Shown piece after piece: positions 8,354 through 16,432 of a DNA stretch of 64,000 bases. Under the pieces are notes generated by a model. The model ran no database searches. It was not told the DNA's origin and saw only the letters and a list, made by a program, of their open reading frames with translations. The position numbers and the translations under genes are program-made. How positions within the stretch are numbered: the first letter of the stretch is position 1; every line of letters begins with the position of its first letter. The stretch is from Serpens gallinarum. Lineage in GTDB: Bacteria; Pseudomonadota; Gammaproteobacteria; Pseudomonadales; Pseudomonadaceae. The stretch lies in the NCBI RefSeq assembly GCF_014836765.1, contig NZ_JACSQG010000002.1, positions 310,001 through 374,000 of the forward strand, in the 5' to 3' direction.

Positions 8354-9715
8354 ATGAACAAAGAAACCGAAATCAAGCTGCGCGTCAGCCGTGAAACCCT
8401 GACCGCCCTGCGCGAGCACCCGCTGCTGAAGAAGCGCAACAAGAGCGGCTGGCAGCGCGGCGAGCTCTCCAATCAGTATTTCGACACGCCCGCCCGCGAC
8501 CTGGCCCGCGCCCATGTCGCCCTGCGCCTGCGTCGCGACGGTGAACAACTGATCCAGACGCTGAAGAGCCGCGGTCAGAGCGTCGCAGGGCTTTCTGAGC
8601 GCAACGAGTGGGACTGGTACCTCGATACCCCCGCGCTGGACCTGAGCAAGCTGGCGGACGATTGCTGGCCGGCGGCCTTGGCCGACCTGGACAAACAGCA
8701 GCTCGCGCCGCTCTTCACCACCGATTTTGTTCGTGAAAAGGCGGAAATTGCCTGGGGCCGTGGCAAGGCGAAGGTGGTGATTGAGGCGGCGTTGGACCTG
8801 GGCAAGGTGATTGCCGGTGAAGGCGAAGAAGAAATCTGCGAGCTGGAACTGGAGCTTCGCCAGGGCGAGCCCGCAGCGCTGCTGGAACTGGCTGCCGAGC
8901 TGGCCGCCGATCTGCCGTTGATGCCCTGCGACATCAGCAAGGCCGAGCGCGGCTACCGACTGTTCGATGCCAACAGCTACAGCCTGAGCCTGCCGACGCC
9001 GCAGATTGAGGCCCAGCAACCGCTGGACGATGCCTTTACTGTATTGGCCTGGTACCTGCTGGGCAGCAGTCAGCGCCTGGCGGAGCAGTACCGTTTTAAT
9101 GGCCACTGGAAGCTGCTCGAGCAGTGGCTTCAACACTTGCTCGACCTGCGCGCATTGCTCGGCAGTCTCGGCCAGGCCGTGCCGCGCGCCAGCAGCCGTG
9201 AGCTGCGCGAAGCGCTGGATGCATTGATCGGTGACTGGCGTCCGCGCCTGAGCGCCGGTCGCGATGACGCCCAGGTGCGTCAGGCGGCGCCAGAGCTATT
9301 CGCTGCCGAGCTCGGCGCGATTCGCTGGGGCCGCTTCTCATTGCTGGCCTCGCAGTGGCTGCTGAGCCGCGCCTGGACCACAGCGCGCAACGAGCGCGGT
9401 GCTCGCGCCGGCGCCGCACCGATCGAACGCTGGCTCAACCGCCTGTTCAACGAGGAAATTACCGCCCTGCCGCTGGAGCGCTACCAGCGCCAACCGGGTG
9501 ACCTGGCTGAACAGTTGCCGCGTCTGGAGCGCATGCTCGCGTGGCTGCGCCTGGCCCGTGGTGCGCTGAACATTCCCGAAGCCGACCGCCTGTACGGCGA
9601 GCTGCACAAGTTGCATGAGCTGGCAGTCGCCCCGGCCGACGACGCCGTGCTGGCAGCACGCGCCGAGCAGGTGCAAACCGTATGGATGCTCAAGGGCTGG
9701 AAAGCCTTGAAGTAA
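8354..9715 (+). CDS. CYTH and CHAD domain inorganic triphosphatase (YgiF-like)
   Basis: The 453-residue protein opens with the CYTH catalytic signature ExExK (E4, E6, K8 in ETEIK), which coordinates metal and triphosphate, followed by the basic and acidic strands of the CYTH tunnel to about residue 200. The C-terminal half (about 215-453) is a helical, histidine- and arginine-containing CHAD domain, which in other proteins binds polyphosphate. The whole resembles E. coli YgiF, an inorganic triphosphatase. It is divergent from the DUF47-pit pair, so three phosphate-linked genes are adjacent. The ATG at 8354 puts the ExExK motif at the very N-terminus as the family requires. Substrate is inferred. 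Confidence 0.88.
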   Translation: MNKETEIKLRVSRETLTALREHPLLKKRNKSGWQRGELSNQYFDTPARDLARAHVALRLRRDGEQLIQTLKSRGQSVAGLSERNEWDWYLDTPALDLSKLADDCWPAALADLDKQQLAPLFTTDFVREKAEIAWGRGKAKVVIEAALDLGKVIAGEGEEEICELELELRQGEPAALLELAAELAADLPLMPCDISKAERGYRLFDANSYSLSLPTPQIEAQQPLDDAFTVLAWYLLGSSQRLAEQYRFNGHWKLLEQWLQHLLDLRALLGSLGQAVPRASSRELREALDALIGDWRPRLSAGRDDAQVRQAAPELFAAELGAIRWGRFSLLASQWLLSRAWTTARNERGARAGAAPIERWLNRLFNEEITALPLERYQRQPGDLAEQLPRLERMLAWLRLARGALNIPEADRLYGELHKLHELAVAPADDAVLAARAEQVQTVWMLKGWKALK

Positions 9716-9763
9716 CCGCGCGTAAAAATCCTTTCCTTGGCGCGACACGCGCCTCGTGGCAGG

Positions 9764-9808
9764 GCGTTGAGCGAAGCGATACCCATCACAGACCCCGGAT
9801 GGGTATCG
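9764..9808. repeat. Dispersed palindromic repeat, copy 2
   Basis: Second copy of the sequence at 3341-3383. Here the arms are perfect over 10 bp: CGATACCCAT (9777-9786) pairs with ATGGGTATCG (9799-9808), with a 12-nt loop. It lies between the CYTH-CHAD gene and the secretion ATPase gene, both on the plus strand, and could act as a terminator for the former. Confidence 0.65.
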
Positions 9809-9948
9809 GGAGTCGAATATCGCGGACCCGCCCGCTCCTGCATCCGGCTCCGCCGCCCTCTGCTCGGACTGTGCAAAGCCGCAAGGCGTGGCCGAGGACG
9901 ACTCGTTAAGCTGCGCCGATCCGTTTGCCGCAGTCCGAGGCCTCGTCC

Positions 9949-11733
9949 ATGTCCACTTTCGCTCCTGCCGCCCCCGACCGCTGGCTGGACCTCAACGATG
10001 TGTTGCGCGAGCTGGTCGCTCAGGGGCGGGTGTCCCAGGAAAGTGCCGAGCAATGCCTGGCCATCCGCCGCGGCGCCGCCAATCCCCAGCAGCACCCGCT
10101 GGAGTTTCTCGCCACTCAGCAGCTGGATGATCTGACTCGGCCAGGTCGCATGCTGGATCTGGAAAGCCTGACCTTGTGGTTGGCCGAGTGGGCCGACCAG
10201 TCCTACCTGCGCATTGACCCCTTGAAGATCAATGTCGCCTCGGTCACGCCACTGATGTCCTATGCCTTCGCCCAGCGGCACAAGATTCTCGCCGTGGCGG
10301 TGGACAGCGAAACGGTCACCATCGCCAGCGCCCAGCCGTTCGTGCATGCCTGGGAAGCCAACCTGACCCATGTGCTCCAACGGCCGATCCGCCGCGTGGT
10401 GGCCAATCCGGCGGATATTCAGCGCTTCACCACCGAGTTTTACCGCTTGGCCCGTTCGGTGAGTGGCGCCACGGCGGTGGATCAGAAATTCAGTGGCCTG
10501 GGCAACTTCGAACAGTTGCTCAGTCTCGGCGCTACCGATCAGGAGCCGGACGCCAACGATGCGCACATCGTCAACATCGTCGATTGGCTGTTCCAATACG
10601 CCTTCCAGCAGCGCGCCAGCGACATCCATATCGAGCCACGCCGCGAGCAGGGCACGGTGCGCTTTCGCATCGACGGCGTGCTGCACAACGTCTACCAATT
10701 GCCGCCGCAGGTGACCATGGCGGTGGTCAGCCGCTTGAAATCGCTGGGGCGGATGAACGTCGCCGAGAAGCGCAAGCCGCAGGATGGCCGGGTGAAGACC
10801 AAGACGCCCGAGGGCAACGAGGTGGAGCTGCGGCTTTCAACGCTGCCTACGGCGTTTGGCGAGAAGATGGTGATGCGTATCTTCGATCCGGAAGTGCTGC
10901 TAAAAAGTTTCGATCAGCTTGGTTTTGGCGCCGACGACCTGCGTCGTTGGCAGAGCATGACCGGTCAGCCCAACGGCATCATCCTGGTGACCGGGCCGAC
11001 TGGCTCGGGCAAGACCACTACGCTGTACACCACACTCAAGCAGCTGGCGACGCCGGAAGTGAACGTCTGCACCATCGAGGACCCGATCGAGATGATCGAA
11101 GGCGCCTTCAACCAGATGCAGGTGCAGCACAACATCGAACTGGGGTTCGCCAGTGGCGTGCGTGCGCTGATGCGTCAGGATCCGGACATCATCATGATCG
11201 GTGAAATCCGCGACCTTGAAACGGCCGAGATGGCCATCCAGGCGGCACTTACCGGCCATCTGGTGCTGTCCACCCTACATACCAACGACGCCCCCAGCGC
11301 TATCACCCGTTTGCTGGAACTGGGTGTGCCCCATTATCTATTGCGCGCCACGCTGCTTGGCGTGATGGCCCAGCGCCTGGTGCGCACCCTGTGCCCCCAC
11401 TGCAAGGCGCCGGTGGAGTTGAACGCCGAGGATTGGCAGACCCTGACCAAACCGTGGAACGCGCCGCTGCCCACGGGTGCGCATCGTGCGGTGGGTTGCC
11501 TGGAATGCCGCGACACCGGCTATCGCGGGCGCGCCGGGGTCTACGAAATCATGCTGCTGGATGATCACCTCAAGCCGCTGATCGGTGCCGATACCGACCT
11601 GATCGCCCTACGCCGGGCCGCCTTCAAGGACGGGATGCGCAGCTTGCGGTTGTCCGGCGCGCAGAAAATTGCCGCCGGACTGACCACCGTGGAGGAAGTG
11701 TTGCGGGTCACCCCGCAGAGTGAGCAACGGTAG
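9949..11733 (+). CDS. GspE/PilB-family secretion ATPase, orphan
   Basis: A 594-residue type II/IV secretion ATPase. Visible in order: an N-terminal T2SSE-N-like domain (about 20-190), Walker A GPTGSGKTT (349-357), the Asp box near IEDPIEMIEG, Walker B with D413 to E419 in DPDIIMIGEIRD, the His box STLHTNDA, and a C-terminal tetracysteine zinc site (C482 and C485, then C517 and C520). These hexameric ATPases power pilus or secretion assembly from the cytoplasm. No gspF/pilC, pseudopilin or secretin gene is in the window, so its partner machine is unknown. The start is the ATG at 9949 with GAGG at 9937-9940; an upstream in-frame alternative lacks a site. A similar stand-alone gene is known in other Pseudomonas. 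Confidence 0.85.
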   Translation: MSTFAPAAPDRWLDLNDVLRELVAQGRVSQESAEQCLAIRRGAANPQQHPLEFLATQQLDDLTRPGRMLDLESLTLWLAEWADQSYLRIDPLKINVASVTPLMSYAFAQRHKILAVAVDSETVTIASAQPFVHAWEANLTHVLQRPIRRVVANPADIQRFTTEFYRLARSVSGATAVDQKFSGLGNFEQLLSLGATDQEPDANDAHIVNIVDWLFQYAFQQRASDIHIEPRREQGTVRFRIDGVLHNVYQLPPQVTMAVVSRLKSLGRMNVAEKRKPQDGRVKTKTPEGNEVELRLSTLPTAFGEKMVMRIFDPEVLLKSFDQLGFGADDLRRWQSMTGQPNGIILVTGPTGSGKTTTLYTTLKQLATPEVNVCTIEDPIEMIEGAFNQMQVQHNIELGFASGVRALMRQDPDIIMIGEIRDLETAEMAIQAALTGHLVLSTLHTNDAPSAITRLLELGVPHYLLRATLLGVMAQRLVRTLCPHCKAPVELNAEDWQTLTKPWNAPLPTGAHRAVGCLECRDTGYRGRAGVYEIMLLDDHLKPLIGADTDLIALRRAAFKDGMRSLRLSGAQKIAAGLTTVEEVLRVTPQSEQR

Positions 11734-11760
11734 CGCTGACGAAACCGTGGCTGATGCGGA

Positions 11761-12477
11761 TCAGCCTTTGCGCGGACCGGCGGCAATGATGCTCGCCACC
11801 CGCTGCGGTTCGCAGTTCAGGTAGGCCGAGGATTGCAGCCACTCCTGGTCGGGGTACCAGGAAAACATGAATTGCCCGCCCTTGAGGCTATCCACCACCA
11901 TGCGCGCCACTTCCGGGCGTACCGCCGGACAACCCCAGCTGCGGCCGATGCGCCCCTGCTTGGCGATCCAGCTTGGGTCTACATAATCGGCGGGGTGAAT
12001 GACGATGGCCCGTTCACGGGCGCGGTCATTGATGCCGGGCTCCATGCCATCCATGCGCAGTGAGTAGCCGTGCTTGCCCCGATAGCTCTCGGCTGTACGG
12101 AACAGACCCAGGCTCGATTGATGACTGTTGACCTGGTTGGAGAAGCGCGTGGCATGGTTTTGTCCGGACTTCTGGCCGTGGGCCACGTACTCCTTGAGCA
12201 AAACCGTTTTCTTGTCCAGGTCGAAAATCCACAGCCGCCGCTGACTGGACGGCAGCGAGAAATCGATCACCGCCAGCCGCTCGGCAGGCGTGGCGCCATG
12301 GTTGACCGCACATTGCATGGCCGCCACGGCATGGGTGAGTACCTGACGGTCGAGCTTGGGCGCGACCCTGGCCAGGCTGTCCACCAGGGGTTGATACGTC
12401 GGTTGAGCTGCCAGAAGTGGCGTGGCGCACAGGGACAATCCCGCAGCGCAAAGCAGGCGTCGAATAACGCGAATCAT
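11761..12477 (-). CDS. Secreted L,D-transpeptidase-like protein (YkuD-type catalytic domain)
   Basis: A 238-residue exported protein: signal peptide in residues 1-24 (MIRVIRRLLCAAGLSLCATP), then a domain ending in the transpeptidase-like signature SWGCPAVRP with the probable nucleophile C183; the upstream histidine lies in IVIHPADYV. This is the murein L,D-transpeptidase catalytic-domain family of about 200 residues rather than the ErfK group. It probably acts on peptidoglycan in the periplasm. The ATG at 12477 is preferred over a TTG two codons upstream because GAGG lies nine bases upstream of it. It is divergent from the larger YcbB-like gene at 12626, so two wall-modifying enzymes share an upstream region of about 150 bp. 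Confidence 0.82.
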   Translation of the reverse strand: MIRVIRRLLCAAGLSLCATPLLAAQPTYQPLVDSLARVAPKLDRQVLTHAVAAMQCAVNHGATPAERLAVIDFSLPSSQRRLWIFDLDKKTVLLKEYVAHGQKSGQNHATRFSNQVNSHQSSLGLFRTAESYRGKHGYSLRMDGMEPGINDRARERAIVIHPADYVDPSWIAKQGRIGRSWGCPAVRPEVARMVVDSLKGGQFMFSWYPDQEWLQSSAYLNCEPQRVASIIAAGPRKG

Positions 12478-12625
12478 GGGCAAAGGCCTCGTTGGTCAGT
12501 CTCCTGACGTCCTGTCTTGTATCGCTGGCTACCTGCCTATACTCCTTGAGGACTCTTGTTGTTCACGGGTCCGCCCTTTTGAGGGTGCGACCGTCTGACT
12601 GTCCAAGTGAGTGCGGAGCGATGTC

Positions 12626-14269
12626 TTGGATAAAAAACGATCGGCAGTTTATCTGAGTGTCTGGTTGTTGACGGTTCCGCTCGTCGCAACGGCTAAAACG
12701 GACGCCCCCATCGCCACCACTCCACTCCAGCAAATCCTGGGACGGTTGCCGGGCAGCTGCCAAACGACCCCGCCGGGGCTTGATGAACAGGCCCGCCAGC
12801 GCTTGCAGGCTTTCTACTTGCCATTCGCCTTCACCCCGCTGTGGAGCGACCCGCGCAGCTTGAACAACTTGGTGGAAGAGCTGGAGAAACTGGCCGATGA
12901 TGGCCTGGACGCGGCCTTCTACCAGCCGGCGACGCTGCGGCGAATGAGCCAGAATGGCGGCGCCGATCCACGCTGGCTCGCCTGCCTCGACATTCTAGCC
13001 AGTCATGCCTATCTGCAGGCTTTGCAGCATCTCGTCCATGGGCGGCTACCACAGGCGCAATTGGAGCCTATGTGGCGTGCGCAGCACACGGATGAAGCCC
13101 TGACCGTGCAGACGCTGGCGTTGCTGGGCGTTGATGACGTACACAGCGCGTTCGAACGGGCTCGTCCATCGCTCGATCACTACCAGGCGTTGCGCGCTGC
13201 CTATGTGCGAATGCGGGACAGCCCGCTGCCGCCCTGGACGCCAGTGCCGCCCGGCCCCCTGCTGCGACCAGGCATGCAGGACAGTCGAGTGCCCGCCTTG
13301 CGTAGCAGCTTGATTCAGGCGGGTTATCTGACGTCCTCGGTGCTCGAACTGGAAAAAGGCGGCGAAGGGCTGCGCTATCAATACGCGCTGGTGGACGCGG
13401 TAGAGGACTTTCAGCGCCAACATGCGCTCAAGGTGGATGGCATCGTCGGCCCGGGCACGCTGGACGCGCTCAATATCAGCCCCGCGTCGCGGCTCGATCA
13501 ATTGCGCGTCAATCTCGAACGCTGGCGCTGGTACGCCCGCGACATGGAGAGCCAGCTGCTGCTGGTGGATATCGCCGGAGGGCAGTTGAGCTACTACCGC
13601 AACCGGATGCCTGTCTGGCAGACGCGCGTACAGGTCGGTCGTGCGGAGCGGGCCACGCCGCAGCTCAAGTCGATGATCGAACGGCTGACCCTGAACCCGA
13701 CCTGGACGGTACCGCCGACTATTTTGCGCGAAGACAAACTGCCGGAAATCCGCCGTGACATCGGATTTTTGGCCCGTCACCAGATGCGTGTCTTCGACCA
13801 GTATGGCAACCGACTGAACCCTTATCACGTGGATTGGAACAATGTGCGGGGTTTGCGCCTGCGCCAGGATGCCGGGCCGAGCAATCCGCTGGGCAAGGTG
13901 GCGGTGCGCTTTGCCAATCCCTTTGCGGTCTACCTGCATGACACGCCCAGCCAGCAGCTGTTCTCGGAAGCGCAGCGTACGTTCAGCTCCGGTTGTGTAC
14001 GAGTCGAAGGTGCCCTGACGCTGGTGGATCTGTTGCTCAGCGAGGGCGAGCACGAACGGGTGACGGCACTGTTGGAAACGGGCAAGACCCATGAGTACCG
14101 ACTGAACCGACCGCTGCCCATCCTCATGGCGTACTGGACTGCTGAAGTCGATGCCAGTGGTCGGGTGCTGTATCGCCCCGATATCTACGGACGTGATCCT
14201 GCCTTGCGTGCGGCCTTGAATGCGGCTTCACCTCGAGAACAGGCGGGAACTCACCTGCCGCAGCGGTAA
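12626..14269 (+). CDS. YcbB/LdtD-like L,D-transpeptidase
   Basis: A 547-residue periplasmic enzyme predicted to make 3-3 cross-links between meso-diaminopimelate residues. After a signal peptide (MDKKRSAVYLSVWLLTVPLV) come the YcbB scaffold domain, a peptidoglycan-binding repeat (DAVEDFQRQHALKVDGIVGP, near residues 255-280) and the YkuD catalytic domain with SSGCVRVEG holding C457 as nucleophile. The likely start is the TTG at 12626, with GGAG at 12615-12618; a GTG 15 bases further up has no Shine-Dalgarno and would put acidic residues before the signal peptide. Length is slightly below that of E. coli YcbB. It is divergent from another transpeptidase-like gene. Confidence 0.85.
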   Translation: MDKKRSAVYLSVWLLTVPLVATAKTDAPIATTPLQQILGRLPGSCQTTPPGLDEQARQRLQAFYLPFAFTPLWSDPRSLNNLVEELEKLADDGLDAAFYQPATLRRMSQNGGADPRWLACLDILASHAYLQALQHLVHGRLPQAQLEPMWRAQHTDEALTVQTLALLGVDDVHSAFERARPSLDHYQALRAAYVRMRDSPLPPWTPVPPGPLLRPGMQDSRVPALRSSLIQAGYLTSSVLELEKGGEGLRYQYALVDAVEDFQRQHALKVDGIVGPGTLDALNISPASRLDQLRVNLERWRWYARDMESQLLLVDIAGGQLSYYRNRMPVWQTRVQVGRAERATPQLKSMIERLTLNPTWTVPPTILREDKLPEIRRDIGFLARHQMRVFDQYGNRLNPYHVDWNNVRGLRLRQDAGPSNPLGKVAVRFANPFAVYLHDTPSQQLFSEAQRTFSSGCVRVEGALTLVDLLLSEGEHERVTALLETGKTHEYRLNRPLPILMAYWTAEVDASGRVLYRPDIYGRDPALRAALNAASPREQAGTHLPQR

Positions 14270-14316
14270 TCTGAACAAAGGTAAGTATTTTCTTCAGTTT
14301 TGCAGGAGCTGCTGCC

Positions 14317-14631
14317 ATGCGCCGCACGCTATTGATGTTCAGCGCTATCGCGTTGGGTGTGTCCGCCACTTCGCTGAGTGCGAGGGATTGGAGTGATTAC
14401 GCTACGTCGGCTGGTATTTCGGCCTCGCTGTATTCCACGCTCAAGGATGACAAGGTCGTTTCCGCTGCCCAGGACGATGCCAGCGCCTTCGTCGCCAGCG
14501 GCGGCACCCTGCGTGGCGCCTACCTCGACGCCGCGCTGCAGCAGGTGCGTGAACAGTATCCCGACCTGCGGGTCAATGACCTGGAACTGGCCACTGCGAT
14601 CCTCGCGTATCCCCAACAGTTTGCAGAATAA
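14317..14631 (+). CDS. Small secreted DUF2388 / TIGR02448 protein
   Basis: A 104-residue protein with a signal peptide (MRRTLLMFSAIALGVSATSLSA, cleavage near residue 22) and a small mature domain carrying the QDDASAFVASGG and RGAYLDAALQ stretches typical of the Pseudomonas-restricted DUF2388 family. The function of this family is unknown; several paralogues usually occur per genome. An AGGAGC Shine-Dalgarno lies about eight bases before the ATG. The gene follows the transpeptidase by 47 bp and may be co-transcribed with it, and it ends just before a strong 11-bp hairpin that it shares with convergent gcvH. Confidence 0.8.
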   Translation: MRRTLLMFSAIALGVSATSLSARDWSDYATSAGISASLYSTLKDDKVVSAAQDDASAFVASGGTLRGAYLDAALQQVREQYPDLRVNDLELATAILAYPQQFAE

Positions 14632-14644
14632 GCGTCCAGAAACG

Positions 14645-14672
14645 CCAGAGGCCGCACTAAGGCGGCCTCTGG
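14645..14672. terminator. Bidirectional hairpin between DUF2388 gene and gcvH
   Basis: Perfect 11-bp stem CCAGAGGCCGC (14645-14655) / GCGGCCTCTGG (14662-14672) with a six-base loop. It lies 14 bases after the DUF2388 stop and 18 bases after the end of convergent gcvH. There is no clear T-tract on either strand, but the stem strength and position fit a shared terminator. Confidence 0.65.
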
Positions 14673-14689
14673 ACGCGATGCACGGTGGG

Positions 14690-15073
14690 TCAGGCGTCAA
14701 CTGAGGCCTGGTAGCCAGCGGCATCCAACAGGTTATCCATTTCGGCAGTGTTCTGCGGCTTGAGCTTGTAGAACCAGCTCTCATAAGGATGGCTGTTGAT
14801 CTGTTCGGGGCCGTCGACCAGCATCGAGTTCACCTCGATCACCTCGCCGCTAATCGGTGCGTAGATGTCCGATGCGGCTTTTACCGACTCGACTACCCCC
14901 GCTTGCTGTCCGGCAGCCAATTGTTGGCCCACTTCGGGCAGTTCGATGAACACCACATCGCCGAGGGCGTCCTGGGCATGGTCGGTGATGCCGATGGTCA
15001 CGGTGCCATCGGTTTCCAGGCGCGCCCACTCATGGCTGGCGGCATAACGCAGATCAGCGGGGATAGTGCTCAT
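14690..15073 (-). CDS. gcvH: Glycine cleavage system H protein
   Basis: Lipoyl carrier of the glycine cleavage system, which passes the aminomethyl group from the P protein to the T protein. The 127 residues match the family length. The lipoylation lysine is K65 in [12 protein letters not shown], and the flanking SHEWARLE and [13 protein letters not shown] segments are typical. The ATG at 15073 has AGAGGAC seven bases upstream; a longer open frame to 15112 would overlap gcvT without a Shine-Dalgarno. gcvT lies 35 bp upstream on the same strand. The usual third gene, gcvP, is not next to it: the downstream side is a terminator and an unrelated convergent gene. Confidence 0.95.
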   Translation of the reverse strand: MSTIPADLRYAASHEWARLETDGTVTIGITDHAQDALGDVVFIELPEVGQQLAAGQQAGVVESVKAASDIYAPISGEVIEVNSMLVDGPEQINSHPYESWFYKLKPQNTAEMDNLLDAAGYQASVDA

Positions 15074-15108
15074 GTCATGTCCTCTCTGGTTGGCGATATC
15101 GCCGATGA

Positions 15109-16191
15109 TCAAATCAATACTTTACCGTGTCGTACAAATTGCGCTCGTACAACCCGTACGGGAAACCATTTGCCACGAATTTCCACTTCCGCCCGCTCGC
15201 CGGTGGCCATCGGCACCCGCGCCAGGGCAATGGATTTACCCAGGGTTGGTGCAAAGCTGCCGCTGGTGATCTCGCCATCGCCCAAGCCTTCGACCCGCAC
15301 CACTTGATGGGCGCGCAACACGCCGCGCTCCTCCAATACCAAGCCGACCAGCTTGCTCGGCACGCCGCTGGCAAGTTGAGCTTCCAGCGCGGCGCGGCCG
15401 ATGAAGGCTCGCGAGGCCGGCTCCCAGGCGACGGTCCAGGCCAGATTGGAGACTAGCGGTGAAACCGTTTCATCCATGTCCTGGCCATAAAGATTGAGCC
15501 CCGCTTCCAGACGCAGCGTGTCACGCGCACCCAGGCCAATTGGCGCTATGCCGGCACCGACCAATTCGTTGAAGAAATCCGCCGCATCGTCGGCCGGCAT
15601 CATCACTTCCAGGCCATCCTCGCCGGTGTAGCCGGTGCGGGCAATGAACCAGCCGCCTTCTTCCAGGCCTTGGAATGGCTTGAGTTCTTTTATCAGTGCC
15701 GCGCGCGCGACGGTCACCAGCTGGCTGAGCTTGGCGCGTGCCTGCGGCCCTTGAATCGCCAGTATGGCCAGATCGCGGCGTTCATGCAGCGTTACATCGA
15801 AGGATGGACTGTGCAGATGAAGCCAGCCGAGAATTTTCTCCCGGGTGCTGGCGTTGCTGACCAGCCGGTAGCCGGACGCCGTGAGGTATACCAGCAAGTC
15901 GTCGAGTACACCGCCCTGCTCGTTGAGCACCACGCTGTACAGGGCCTTGCCGGGCAGGTCGAGCCGGGCGACATCGTTGGCCAGCAGGTGTTTCAGGAAT
16001 GCTTCGGCGTTAGCGCCGCCGACATCCACTACGCACATGTGCGAGACATCGAAGACGCCGCATTCCTGTCTGACCTGGTGATGTTCTTCGACTTGGGAAC
16101 CGTAATGCAGCGGCATCTCCCAACCGCCGAAATCGGTCATCTTGGCTCCCATTGCCAGATGCAGAGCGTACAGGGGCGTGCGTTGACCCAT
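15109..16191 (-). CDS. gcvT: Glycine cleavage system aminomethyltransferase (T protein)
   Basis: Transfers the methylene group from the H-protein aminomethyl-lipoyl arm to tetrahydrofolate and releases ammonia. The 360 residues show the N-terminal folate fold ([21 protein letters not shown]), the conserved [12 protein letters not shown] stretch and the C-terminal barrel ([19 protein letters not shown]). Length is normal. The start is the ATG at 16191, chosen for its strong AAGGAGG seven bases upstream rather than the longer frame up to 16269. gcvT and gcvH form a two-gene operon. A REPIN-like palindrome pair lies upstream at 16334-16419. I looked for a glycine riboswitch in the leader and did not recognise one. 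Confidence 0.95.
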   Translation of the reverse strand: MGQRTPLYALHLAMGAKMTDFGGWEMPLHYGSQVEEHHQVRQECGVFDVSHMCVVDVGGANAEAFLKHLLANDVARLDLPGKALYSVVLNEQGGVLDDLLVYLTASGYRLVSNASTREKILGWLHLHSPSFDVTLHERRDLAILAIQGPQARAKLSQLVTVARAALIKELKPFQGLEEGGWFIARTGYTGEDGLEVMMPADDAADFFNELVGAGIAPIGLGARDTLRLEAGLNLYGQDMDETVSPLVSNLAWTVAWEPASRAFIGRAALEAQLASGVPSKLVGLVLEERGVLRAHQVVRVEGLGDGEITSGSFAPTLGKSIALARVPMATGERAEVEIRGKWFPVRVVRAQFVRHGKVLI

Positions 16192-16333
16192 GGAAACCTC
16201 CTTGCCGGACGTGGCGCCAAAACAGGCGCAGGCTGCGTCGAATGGCGCGCATTGTAGCTGCACGTACAAAGCAGGTCACGGCAACTCATCCGTAAGCGGA
16301 AGAGGCGCACTGGGATACGGGCGTTTTTTTGCT

Positions 16334-16419
16334 GCCCGTGTAGGAGCGGTTTGTCCGCGATAGGGCTGCGGAAGCACCAAGCTGTCGATAATCGCGGCCG
16401 AGACCGCTCCTGCACGGGC
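16334..16419. repeat. REPIN: inverted pair of Pseudomonas REP sequences
   Basis: The left arm GCCCGTGTAGGAGCGG (from 16334) and the right arm CCGCTCCTGCACGGGC (to 16419) are inverted copies with one mismatch. Each is followed inward by its own small palindrome (TTTGTCCGCGAT and ATCGCGGCCGAGA). GTAGGAGCGG is the core of a REP family widespread in pseudomonads, and an inverted pair of this spacing fits a REPIN. It lies between the 3' end of spuI and the gcvT leader. Confidence 0.75.
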
Positions 16420-16432
16420 GTATCTGCGGGGG

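Noticed and set aside
16192-16432. Possible glycine riboswitch in the gcvT leader
   Set aside because: No tandem aptamer core was recognised; the gap is explained mostly by the REPIN.
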